Source: an uncultured Pelagibacteraceae bacterium
Lineage (GTDB): Bacteria; Pseudomonadota; Alphaproteobacteria; Pelagibacterales; Pelagibacteraceae
Assembly: GCA_902596185.1 (NCBI GenBank)
Contig: CACJSX010000003.1
Location: forward strand, 1-64,000
Direction of reading: 5' to 3'
DNA length: 64,000 nt
Position 1 is the first letter of the stretch. Every line of letters starts with the position of its first letter. Below are positions 34,120 through 42,567 of this stretch, piece after piece. Below the pieces are notes generated by a model. That model searched no databases. It saw only the letters and a program-made list of their open reading frames with translations, and had not been told where the DNA came from. A program made the translations under genes and the position numbers.

Positions 34120-35454
34120 ATGTCAAAAGTAGCAATCATTGGTGCTGGCCCATGTGGACTTTCAATTTTAAGAGCATTTGAGCATTTAGAAAAAAAAGGA
34201 GAAAAAATTCCTGAAATAGTTTGCTTTGAAAAACAAGAAAGTTGGGGTGGTTTATGGAACTACAACTGGAGAACTGGTTCAGATCAATATGGAGATCCTG
34301 TTCCTAACAGTATGTATAGATACTTATGGTCTAATGGACCTAAAGAGTGTTTGGAATTTGCTGATTATTCTTTTGATGAACATTTTGGAAAGCCAATTCC
34401 TTCTTTTCCTCCGAGAGAAGTTTTGCAAGATTATATTTTAGGAAGAGTAAGCAAAGGAAATGTAAAAAGTAAGATTAAATTTAACACAAGAGTTACAAAT
34501 ACTGTTTATAAAAATGATAAATTTGAAATTAGCTACCAAGATAAAGTAAATAATAAAATTTTAAATGATACGTTTGATTACGTGGTAGTCTCTACAGGTC
34601 ATTTTTCTGTGCCTTTTATTCCTGAATACGAAGGTATGAAATCTTTCCCAGGAAGAATAATGCACTCACATGATTTTAGAGATGCTGAAGAATTCAGAGG
34701 AAAAGATGTTATTGTTTTGGGAAGCAGTTATTCGGCTGAAGATGTGGCCCTGCAATGTAATAAATATGGTGCTAAAAGTGTAACTATTGGTTATAGGCAT
34801 AACCCAATGGGCTTTAAATGGCCAAAAGGCATGAGAGAAGTTCATTACTTAGATAGGTTAGAAGGAAAAAAAGCTATATTTAAAGACGGAACAGAACAAG
34901 ATGCTGATGTAGTGATCTTGTGTACTGGGTATCTCCATGATTTCCCGTTTTTAGATGAAAGTTTAAAATTAAAAACTCATAACAGATTGTATCCACCAAA
35001 GCTTTATAAAGGTGTTGTGTGGCAAGATAATCATAAACTTTTATATTTAGGAATGCAGGATCAATTTCACACATTTAACATGTTTGACTGTCAGGGATGG
35101 TATGCAAGAGACGTAATCATGGGTAAAATAAAAATGCCTAGTAATGACGAAATAGATAAAGACATTAATAAGTGGGTTTCAATGGAGGAGAAATTAGAAA
35201 ATCCTGATCAAATGATTGATTTTCAAACAGAATATACAAAAGAGTTACATGATATGTCTGATTACCCTAAAATTGACTTTGAATTAATTAGAAAACATTT
35301 CAAAGAATGGGAACACCATAAAGTAGAGGATATTCTAACTTATAGAAATAAATCATTCTCATCTCCAGTGACTGGATCAGTTGCGCCTATTCATCATACA
35401 CCTTGGGAAAAAGCAATGGATGACTCGATGAAGACGTTTTTAAATCAAAAATAA
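34120..35454 (+). CDS. tmm: Trimethylamine monooxygenase
   Basis: The start at 34120 (MSKVAIIGAGPCG) is chosen because GATAGGA lies just upstream; an upstream in-frame extension of 16 residues has no homologous look. The 444-residue flavin monooxygenase has FAD motif GAGPCG, the FMO signature FPGRIMHSHDF, and NADPH motif LGSSYSAED. Extended matches to bacterial Tmm include VCFEKQESWGGLWNY, MYRYLWSNGPKECLEFADYSF and the C-terminal HHTPWEKAMDDSM. Tmm oxidises trimethylamine to TMAO. Its own promoter must lie in the short 77-base gap to the alcohol dehydrogenase gene. Tdm and the TMAO transporter are 10-15 kb further on. Confidence 0.93.
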   Translation: MSKVAIIGAGPCGLSILRAFEHLEKKGEKIPEIVCFEKQESWGGLWNYNWRTGSDQYGDPVPNSMYRYLWSNGPKECLEFADYSFDEHFGKPIPSFPPREVLQDYILGRVSKGNVKSKIKFNTRVTNTVYKNDKFEISYQDKVNNKILNDTFDYVVVSTGHFSVPFIPEYEGMKSFPGRIMHSHDFRDAEEFRGKDVIVLGSSYSAEDVALQCNKYGAKSVTIGYRHNPMGFKWPKGMREVHYLDRLEGKKAIFKDGTEQDADVVILCTGYLHDFPFLDESLKLKTHNRLYPPKLYKGVVWQDNHKLLYLGMQDQFHTFNMFDCQGWYARDVIMGKIKMPSNDEIDKDINKWVSMEEKLENPDQMIDFQTEYTKELHDMSDYPKIDFELIRKHFKEWEHHKVEDILTYRNKSFSSPVTGSVAPIHHTPWEKAMDDSMKTFLNQK

Positions 35455-35456
35455 TA

Positions 35457-36485
35457 TTACCAGTTAATTTCTAGTTTCTGGTTATTACAAATACATTTAA
35501 TTACACTAAAAAGTAGAGGAAATTCCTTTTCTTCAAATTCTTTTAAAACTTTTGGTCCTATTTCGTGGGCTAAATCAGCGCCTTCTACAGTAATATCTTT
35601 CATAAATTTCTCTTTAGCCTCTTTAAATAAATGACCTTGCCCTAAATAATATCCCATCTTACTATTCCTACCTCCAGCCGAACTAACATATAAATCTCCT
35701 AATCCTGCTAAACCATAGGCTGACTCTTCTTTGCCATTTAATTTTCTAGTTAAAGATTTCATTTCAGCGACAGCCTTATAGGCTAAAGATGCAGCTGTAT
35801 TGAGAAAATATTTTTTCTTTATTTCGTTGTCTAGTGATTTGCTACTCAAACCTTCTGAAGCTCCAATTAACATAGAGTAAATATTTTTTGTAGCCGCACA
35901 TACCTCTACCCCAATTAAATCATCCGAATACTCTGTAGAATAATAATTTGTTGAAATTATTGACCCTATATTTTTAACAACATTAATATTTTCATTAGCC
36001 AAAACAACACTACTATTAATTCTATTTACTAAACCATTAGCTAAACAAGGTCCAGCTACAGCAGAAATTTTAGCATTATCAATTCCTTTTTCTTTGAGAA
36101 TGTTATCTAGTTTTTCTGCTAAAGTTTCGAATTTATTTTCAATTAAAGCTAAACCTTTTGTTAATAAAAGAATATCAACTGACGATTTATAAAATTTAGA
36201 GATTTCATCCCCTATCCACTCAATTCCTTTTGAGCTCACCCCAACAACTAAAAGATCGATATTGTTTTTAATTTCATCGTTAAATTCTGAGAATTTTAAG
36301 ACTTTTATATTTTTTGGTAATTGACTTTTTAAAATAGGATGAAAATTATTTGAATTTTTAATTTCATCAATAACTTTATCTTCAAGAAATGATCCAACTA
36401 AAAAAACTTTATTTGAATTATCCGCACAAGGAACAGAAAAAGCAGACCCCATTGCGCCAGCTCCAATAATTACAATTTTTTTCAT
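35457..36485 (-). CDS. gpsA: Glycerol-3-phosphate dehydrogenase (NAD(P)+)
   Basis: This is a 342-residue GpsA. The nucleotide-binding loop reads VIIGAGAMGSAFS, differing from the usual GAGSWGT. Conserved later parts are AVAGPCLAN, GVEVCAATKNIYSM (with the catalytic lysine) and YGLAGLGDLYVSSAGGRNSKMG. It interconverts glycerol-3-phosphate and dihydroxyacetone phosphate. Here it is the last gene of a glycerol uptake operon that has no glpD in the window, so it may oxidise imported glycerol-3-phosphate. It follows glpU by three bases. Confidence 0.88.
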   Translation of the reverse strand: MKKIVIIGAGAMGSAFSVPCADNSNKVFLVGSFLEDKVIDEIKNSNNFHPILKSQLPKNIKVLKFSEFNDEIKNNIDLLVVGVSSKGIEWIGDEISKFYKSSVDILLLTKGLALIENKFETLAEKLDNILKEKGIDNAKISAVAGPCLANGLVNRINSSVVLANENINVVKNIGSIISTNYYSTEYSDDLIGVEVCAATKNIYSMLIGASEGLSSKSLDNEIKKKYFLNTAASLAYKAVAEMKSLTRKLNGKEESAYGLAGLGDLYVSSAGGRNSKMGYYLGQGHLFKEAKEKFMKDITVEGADLAHEIGPKVLKEFEEKEFPLLFSVIKCICNNQKLEINW

Positions 36486-36488
36486 AAA

Positions 36489-36851
36489 TTACACATATCT
36501 AAAGACAAATATTGCAAAAATAGAGGACAACAATGTAGCGATCCAAAGATTAAAATCAGTAAGACCAAGCCAAGCTAAATGGATAAATGCTGCACTTAAC
36601 AACGATACAAAAAGTCTATCTCCTCTAGTAGTATTTAGAGTGAGTATTCCTTTCCTAGGGCTACCGCCTGGATCCTTTTTTTCCCAGAAATACATGGCTG
36701 TAATACAAAGAGCTATAAAAATAAAAAAACTTGCTGTAGGCCATGTCCAAGCCATCCATTTTATAAAATCAAAATCAAAAAGACCTTTTTCTTTTGCTTT
36801 ACCAACTGTATTCCAAGTATTTGTGGCTGCATGTAGATTTGTAAAAATCAT
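36489..36851 (-). CDS. glpU: Small integral membrane protein of the glp transporter operon
   Basis: This is a 120-residue protein with about three hydrophobic segments and the stretch FWEKKDPGGSPRKGILTLNTTRGDRLFV between them, typical of the DUF2160-type small membrane protein found in glpSTPQUV operons of alphaproteobacteria. Its role is unknown in that system. It overlaps glpQ by four bases and precedes gpsA by three. Confidence 0.8.
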   Translation of the reverse strand: MIFTNLHAATNTWNTVGKAKEKGLFDFDFIKWMAWTWPTASFFIFIALCITAMYFWEKKDPGGSPRKGILTLNTTRGDRLFVSLLSAAFIHLAWLGLTDFNLWIATLLSSIFAIFVFRYV

Positions 36852-37648
36852 ACTCTCCCCATCGCAAATCCTTTAGCAATATAATTTCTTACAAAGTAAA
36901 TTACTACTGCCCCAGGTATAATAGTTAAACTTCCGGCCGCTGCTAATAATCCAAGTTCATAACCTGATGTACTTGAAGTTCTCGTCATTATAGCTGCAAT
37001 TGGTTTGGCTATTGTCGCTGTAAGAGTTTTTGCCAACAATAACTCAACCCAAGAAAACATAAAACAGAAAAACATAGTTATACCTATTCCAGCAGCTATC
37101 GTAGGAATAAAAATTTTAAAGAAAAATTTAGGAAAAGAATAACCATCAACATAGGCAGTTTCATCTAATTCTTTAGGAACAGCAGACATAAATCCCTCTA
37201 ATATCCAAACAGCAAGAGGAATATTAAAAAGACAATGAGATAGCGCGATAGCTATGTGTGTATCAAATAAATTTACTGATGAGTAAAATTGGAAGAAAGG
37301 TAAAGCGAAAACAGCTGGTGGAGCCATTCTGTTTGTTAAAAGCCAGAAAAATAAATGTTTATCACCTAAAAATTTATATCTTGAAAAAGCATAGGCGGCA
37401 GGAAGTGCTGCAGACACAGAAAGTATAGTGTTAAAAACTGTGTACATTATAGAATTTACGTAGCCCATATACCATGTGCTATCTGTAAATATTGTTCTAT
37501 AATTATCTAATGTAAAATCTTGTGGCCACAATGAATAAACATTTATAATTTCAGTAGTTGATTTAAATGACATATTTAACAACCAATAAATAGGTAACAT
37601 TAAAAAAATTATGTAAAAAGTTGGTACTACCCATTTTATTTTTTTCAT
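36848..37648 (-). CDS. glpQ: Glycerol ABC transporter permease GlpQ
   Basis: This is a 266-residue MalG-type permease with six hydrophobic segments. The EAA-like loop is near residue 160 (ELDETAYVDGYSFPKFFFKIFIP). It forms the channel with GlpP. The gene overlaps glpP and glpU by four bases each, in the gene order of the rhizobial glpSTPQUV glycerol transporter. Confidence 0.88.
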   Translation of the reverse strand: MKKIKWVVPTFYIIFLMLPIYWLLNMSFKSTTEIINVYSLWPQDFTLDNYRTIFTDSTWYMGYVNSIMYTVFNTILSVSAALPAAYAFSRYKFLGDKHLFFWLLTNRMAPPAVFALPFFQFYSSVNLFDTHIAIALSHCLFNIPLAVWILEGFMSAVPKELDETAYVDGYSFPKFFFKIFIPTIAAGIGITMFFCFMFSWVELLLAKTLTATIAKPIAAIMTRTSSTSGYELGLLAAAGSLTIIPGAVVIYFVRNYIAKGFAMGRV

Positions 37649-38511
37649 GTTCTTCCCTCATTTTTCATCATTAAGCTGTAAAAAACCCAACAAATTAAAA
37701 GCACAATTAAAAAATAGATAAGTGACATAGCAGCTGCAGGTCCGAGATCAAATTGACCTAAGGCCATTTTTACTAAATCTAACGATAGAAAATTAGTTGC
37801 ATTACCAGGACCGCCTCCTGTTAAAACAAAAGGTTCCGTGTAGATCATGAAGCTATCCATAAACCTTAAAAGTATAGCTAAAGTTAAAACTTTTTTCATT
37901 TTTGGTAGTTCGATATATCTAAAGATATCCCATCTACTAGCACCATCTATTTCTGCAGCTTGATAGTAAGCTGGCTGAATTGAATTTAAACCTGCGTAAG
38001 ACAAAAGAACAACTAAAGAGGTCCAATGCCAAACATCCATAAGAATAGTTGTGAACCAAGCATCTCCACTTTGTTGAGTAAAATTGTAATCAAAACCAAG
38101 TGAATTAAGAGAATTTCCTAAAAAACCTATATCCGGGAGAGCAAATATATTCCACATAGCGCCTACTACATTCCAAGGTATTAATAACGGCATTGACATT
38201 AAAATTAAACAAACAGGAACTCCCCAACCTTTTTTAGGCATAGTTAAAGCAATACCTATTCCTAGAGGCAACTGAATTAGAAGAATTATAAAAGTAAATA
38301 TAAATTGTCTTCCTAGTGATGCATGAAATCTCTCAGAATGTAAAATCTGCTTGAACCATCTTGTTCCTTCCCATGCAAAAACGTTACTTCCAAAAGTTTC
38401 TTGGAAGGAATAATTAACAACAGTCATTAATGGCACGACAGCATTAAATGCAACAAGCACAAATACAGGAACAACAAAGAACCAGGCTTTTTGATTATAT
38501 GTTTTGTTCAT
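37645..38511 (-). CDS. glpP: Glycerol ABC transporter permease GlpP
   Basis: This is a 288-residue MalF-type permease with about six hydrophobic segments. The EAA loop AAEIDGASRWDIFRYIELPKMK is near residue 185. LTGGGPGNATNFLSLDLVKMALGQFDLGPAAAMS near the C-terminus is highly typical of sugar and polyol permeases. It overlaps glpT by one base upstream and glpQ by four downstream. Confidence 0.88.
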   Translation of the reverse strand: MNKTYNQKAWFFVVPVFVLVAFNAVVPLMTVVNYSFQETFGSNVFAWEGTRWFKQILHSERFHASLGRQFIFTFIILLIQLPLGIGIALTMPKKGWGVPVCLILMSMPLLIPWNVVGAMWNIFALPDIGFLGNSLNSLGFDYNFTQQSGDAWFTTILMDVWHWTSLVVLLSYAGLNSIQPAYYQAAEIDGASRWDIFRYIELPKMKKVLTLAILLRFMDSFMIYTEPFVLTGGGPGNATNFLSLDLVKMALGQFDLGPAAAMSLIYFLIVLLICWVFYSLMMKNEGRT

Positions 38512-39575
38512 TATTCAACTATCCAATCATCTCCATATACATAAGTATATTTTTGTTCAAAAGTTATATGCGCACTATCGCTTGGTATTTCAGTACTGGA
38601 GTTGGCTAAAATTTTAATACTTCCACTACTACACTCAGTATCAATTACTTTATGTCTACCTGTATCACTAACTCTTTTAATCTTCACTTTAATTCCATCA
38701 TTAGAAAATTTAATAAATTCTGGTCTAATACCTAATTGCGTTTTACTAAAATTTGTTTTTTTAAAACTGTTATTGCTAGGTATTATTTTTCCTTCAAAAT
38801 TAATTTGACCATTTGCAATTTCACAAGGAAGAATATTCATACCTGGTGAGCCAATAAAATGTCCTACAAAAGTATGTTTTGGTTTTTCAAATAATTCTAC
38901 AGGAGTACCTGTTTGAACAATTTGCCCCTCATGCATAACCACTACTTCGTCTGCAAAAGTTAAAGCTTCAATTTGATCATGGGTAACATAAATCATAGTA
39001 CGATTAATTTTTTGATGTAATTCTTTTAACTTTGACCTTAAAACCCATTTTAAATGAGGATCTATAACTGTTAAAGGTTCATCAAACATAATTACATTCA
39101 CATCTGATCGCACTAAACCTCTTCCTAAGGAAATTTTTTGTTTCCCATCCGCTGTCAGCCCAGCAGCTTTATTATTCAGAGTTGATGTAAGTTCCAACAT
39201 TTCTCCAATTTCTTTTACTTTTGAATCAATTTCTGTTTTAGAAAGACCTCTATTTTTAAGTGGAAAAGCTAAATTTTCATAAACAGTCATTGTGTCATAT
39301 ATAACTGGAAATTGAAATATTTGAGCAATATCTCTCTCAACTGGGTTTAAAGCTGTTACGTCTTTATCATCAAATAAAATTTCTCCTTTAGTTGGTTTTA
39401 ATAAACCAGAAATAATATTTAATAATGTCGTTTTTCCACAGCCAGAAGGACCTAATAACGCGTAAGCTCCCCCGTCTTTCCAATCAATATTGACGCCTCT
39501 CAATGCCCAGTCTGTATCATTACTTTGTTTTGATAGATAACTATGACTTAATTCTTTTAAGGTAATTTTAGCCAT
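38511..39575 (-). CDS. glpT: Glycerol ABC transporter ATP-binding protein GlpT
   Basis: This is a 354-residue ATPase of the UgpC/MalK type. Walker A is LLGPSGCGKTTLLN, Walker B is NVIMFDEPLTVID, and the switch is YVTHDQIEALTF. The ABC signature position reads LTADGKQKISLGRG, so the usual LSGGQ is degenerate here. A C-terminal TOBE-like regulatory domain follows after residue 240. It pairs with GlpS, whose signature is intact (LSGGQQQR), giving an asymmetric ATPase dimer. It overlaps glpS by eight bases. Confidence 0.88.
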   Translation of the reverse strand: MAKITLKELSHSYLSKQSNDTDWALRGVNIDWKDGGAYALLGPSGCGKTTLLNIISGLLKPTKGEILFDDKDVTALNPVERDIAQIFQFPVIYDTMTVYENLAFPLKNRGLSKTEIDSKVKEIGEMLELTSTLNNKAAGLTADGKQKISLGRGLVRSDVNVIMFDEPLTVIDPHLKWVLRSKLKELHQKINRTMIYVTHDQIEALTFADEVVVMHEGQIVQTGTPVELFEKPKHTFVGHFIGSPGMNILPCEIANGQINFEGKIIPSNNSFKKTNFSKTQLGIRPEFIKFSNDGIKVKIKRVSDTGRHKVIDTECSSGSIKILANSSTEIPSDSAHITFEQKYTYVYGDDWIVE

Positions 39576-40632
39576 TGGTTACCAATCTGTTATTTGCGTC
39601 AAAATACAAAAATTCATCCACATTCATAAATAATTTTGTGTTCTCACCAATATTTTTTTGCTGAACCCCGTTTGATAATGAAACCCAATTAAGTTTTCCG
39701 CTGGTAAAATGAATTAAACTTTCTGACCCACTTAATTCAGAAATCAAAACCTTTCCATTAATTTCAACTGAATTATTTCCTTCTTTATAAGTGGTAATGT
39801 TGTGTGGTCTAATGCCTATTTTATAGTCTCCATCTTTGATCTTTATGTCTGATTTCCATTGAACATTATAATCTTTTAATTTGAACATGTCCCCACTTTT
39901 ACTTATTTCTGCTATATTCATTGGGGGATCACTAAATACTTTAGCTGAAATTAAATTTTCAGGTTTGTTATAAACTTTTAAAGTTTCTCCATATTGAATA
40001 ATACGTCCTTCTAGTAACGTTGCTGTATTTCCGCCTATCATTAATGCATCTAAAGGTTCTGTAGTTGCATATACAACAATACAATCTCTATCTTCAAAAA
40101 GTTTAGGTAATTCTTCTCTTAACTCTTCACGAAGTTTAAAATCTAAATTAGCTAATGGTTCATCTAACAAAATTAAATCTGAGTCTTTTACTAGTGCTCT
40201 AGCTAAAGCAGTTCTCTGCTGTTGTCCTCCAGATAATTCATCAGGTTTTTTATTTAGCATAGCTGATAATTTTAAAAGCTCAGCAACTTTTCCCACTCTT
40301 TCTTTAATTTCATCAGGTTTCACACCAGTAATTTTTAATGGTGAAGCAATATTTTCAAAAACTGTAAAATTAGGATAATTTATAAATTGTTGGTAAACCA
40401 TAGAGCAATTTCTTTTTTGAACTTCTTTACCAGTAACATTTTCATCATTAAACCAAATTTCACCTGACGTAGGTTTGTCAAGACCAGCCATAATTTGCAT
40501 AAGTGTTGTTTTGCCCGCAAGTGTAGAGCCTAATAAAACATTAATAGTGTTTTTTTCCAATTTTAGATTAGTTGAATATATATGAGTTTCTATTCCTACT
40601 TTTTTTTCAACATTTTTTAATTCTAAACTCAT
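39568..40632 (-). CDS. glpS: Glycerol ABC transporter ATP-binding protein GlpS
   Basis: This is a 354-residue ATPase. Walker A reads LLGSTLAGKTTLMQ, a variant with GSTLAGKT in place of the more usual GPSGSGKT; the signature is ELSGGQQQRTALARAL and Walker B is LILLDEPLANLD. The switch region reads VYATTEPLDALM, without the usual histidine, so this half may have a non-standard ATP site. With GlpT it complements the degenerate signature there. The gene begins 86 bases after glpV with a terminator between. Confidence 0.88.
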   Translation of the reverse strand: MSLELKNVEKKVGIETHIYSTNLKLEKNTINVLLGSTLAGKTTLMQIMAGLDKPTSGEIWFNDENVTGKEVQKRNCSMVYQQFINYPNFTVFENIASPLKITGVKPDEIKERVGKVAELLKLSAMLNKKPDELSGGQQQRTALARALVKDSDLILLDEPLANLDFKLREELREELPKLFEDRDCIVVYATTEPLDALMIGGNTATLLEGRIIQYGETLKVYNKPENLISAKVFSDPPMNIAEISKSGDMFKLKDYNVQWKSDIKIKDGDYKIGIRPHNITTYKEGNNSVEINGKVLISELSGSESLIHFTSGKLNWVSLSNGVQQKNIGENTKLFMNVDEFLYFDANNRLVTNG

Positions 40633-40667
40633 ATTTGTAATTTATTTATTATTTGTAATTTAGTCTT

Positions 40668-40693
40668 AAAAAAAGGGGGCAATAAATGCCCCC
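40668..40693 (-). terminator. Rho-independent terminator between glpV and glpS
   Basis: Read on the minus strand, GGGGGCA (from 40693) pairs with TGCCCCC (to 40675) around a five-base loop, followed by a run of seven T (40674-40668). It lies about 25 bases after the glpV stop and before glpS. Partial read-through would give abundant binding protein and less transporter, a common arrangement. Confidence 0.85.
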
Positions 40694-40717
40694 TCTTAAA
40701 TTTAGATTAACCTAGGG

Positions 40718-42448
40718 TTACTTCCAAGCGTCTTTGTATGCTATGGTTTTACCTTGAGGTTTCTCGTTCACTTTAGCTTTTGGCGAACCAGCTTTATTTA
40801 ACCAATAAGATTTGTCTCTTGGTTTATTAAGTCTTGGTCCACATCCACCGTATGCGTTACTACCTTTGTCAGCAGCTTCCATACGAGACATAACTAAGTC
40901 CATCTCATCTGCAAGACGATCCATAGTTTCTTGTGGTGTAAATGTACCAGAGTTAACTTCTCCGATATGCTGCCACCATAATTGTGCTAGCTTCGGATAA
41001 TCTGGAACGTTGATACCTGTTGGAGACCATACATTTCTGTTGTCTGATCTATAGAACTCAATAAGTCCACCCAATTCAGGTGCTCTCTTTGTAAAGTGTT
41101 TGTGGTTAACAGTACTTTTTCTTACGAAAGTTAAACCTACATCAGCTTTTTTAAGAGAAACAGTTTTTGAAACTGCAAATTGAGCATATAACCATGCAGC
41201 TTTTCTTCTCTCAACGTCAGTAGACTTAAACAAAGTCCATGATCCAACGTCTTGATATCCAAGCTTCATACCTTCTTCCCAATAAGGTCCTTTAGGTGAT
41301 GGGCCCATTCTCCATAATGGCATACCGTCTGCATCAACTACTTTATTATTAGGATTTTTTCCTACTAAAGAAGCTGTGAAAGCTGTGTACCAGAAAATTT
41401 GCTGAGCAACATTTCCTGAAGAAAGAGATGGTAAAGACTGATAGAAGTCCATTGCCGCTGCTCCCGGAGGTGCATAAGCTCTTAACCATTCATCCCATTT
41501 TCTAATTGCGTATACTGCAGCAGGACCATTAGTAGCTCCACCTCTTGATACGTTAGCACCAACTGGGTTACAAGAACCTGGCTCCATTCTAATTCCCCAC
41601 TCATCTACAGGCACTCCATTAGGTAGACCTTTACTTCCTGCACCAGCCATTGATAACCATGCATCAGTCATTCTCCAACCTAAGTCAGGAGCTCTTTTAC
41701 CGTAGTCCATATGACCATAAATATTAACACCATCTATCGTCTTAACATCTTCTGAAAAGAATTTAGCGATGTCTTCATAAGCAGACCAGTTTAATGGTAC
41801 ACCTAAGTCATAACCATATTTAGCTTTAAATTGTTTTTTAATTTCAGGTCTATCAAACCAGTCTTTTCTGAACCAATAAAGGTTAGCAAATTGTTGGTCT
41901 GGTAGTTGGTAAAGATTTCCATCTGGACCTGTAGTAAATTGTAGCCCAATGAAATCATCTAAATCCAAATATGGATTAGTAACAGCTTTACCTTCACCTT
42001 TCATCCATTCAGTTAAATTAACAGCTTGTTGCATACGCGCGTGCGTACCAATTAAGTCTGAGTCATTAACATATGCATCGTAAATACTTACGTTAGTTTG
42101 CATTTGTGTTTGAACTGCCATTACTACATCACCTTCACCTATGATTTGGTGTTGTACTTTGATGCCTGTTATTTCTTCAAACGCTTTCGTAAGAGTCTTA
42201 GACTCGTACACGTGAGTTGGTATCCCTTCAGATACTACTTTTAAAGTCATTCCTGCGAATGGCTTAGCAGCATCATGAAACCATTTTAGCTCCTTTTCTC
42301 TTTCTTTAGCAGATAGAGCAGATAAACTAAACTCACCGTTAGACCATTTCTTAATAGCAGCCATATGACCGTCTGCAAATGCATTAGAAATAGTTACGAT
42401 TGAAAACCAAACAGCAACAGTAAAACAAGTTTTTAATTTATTTATCAT
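40718..42448 (-). CDS. glpV: Glycerol ABC transporter substrate-binding protein GlpV
   Basis: This is a 576-residue periplasmic binding protein with a signal peptide (VWFSIVTISNAFA, cleavage before DGHMAA) and a GGGAGA ribosome site. It is long for the class, as in rhizobial GlpV. MDYGKRAPDLGWRMTDAWLSMAG and FTGLG-free aromatic stretches such as PDQQFANLYWFRKDWFDRPE are consistent with this family. It delivers glycerol or a related polyol to GlpPQ. It is followed by a strong terminator. Confidence 0.88.
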   Translation of the reverse strand: MINKLKTCFTVAVWFSIVTISNAFADGHMAAIKKWSNGEFSLSALSAKEREKELKWFHDAAKPFAGMTLKVVSEGIPTHVYESKTLTKAFEEITGIKVQHQIIGEGDVVMAVQTQMQTNVSIYDAYVNDSDLIGTHARMQQAVNLTEWMKGEGKAVTNPYLDLDDFIGLQFTTGPDGNLYQLPDQQFANLYWFRKDWFDRPEIKKQFKAKYGYDLGVPLNWSAYEDIAKFFSEDVKTIDGVNIYGHMDYGKRAPDLGWRMTDAWLSMAGAGSKGLPNGVPVDEWGIRMEPGSCNPVGANVSRGGATNGPAAVYAIRKWDEWLRAYAPPGAAAMDFYQSLPSLSSGNVAQQIFWYTAFTASLVGKNPNNKVVDADGMPLWRMGPSPKGPYWEEGMKLGYQDVGSWTLFKSTDVERRKAAWLYAQFAVSKTVSLKKADVGLTFVRKSTVNHKHFTKRAPELGGLIEFYRSDNRNVWSPTGINVPDYPKLAQLWWQHIGEVNSGTFTPQETMDRLADEMDLVMSRMEAADKGSNAYGGCGPRLNKPRDKSYWLNKAGSPKAKVNEKPQGKTIAYKDAWK

Positions 42449-42567
42449 TACTTCTCCCTTTATTTGGTTAGTATTTATTTTAAGTAATCTATGTTAACTT
42501 GATCGAAGAGTGTATGTCAAAAAAAAATTAAATTTATACAACAGTTTTCACTTTCTAATTGAAAAAA

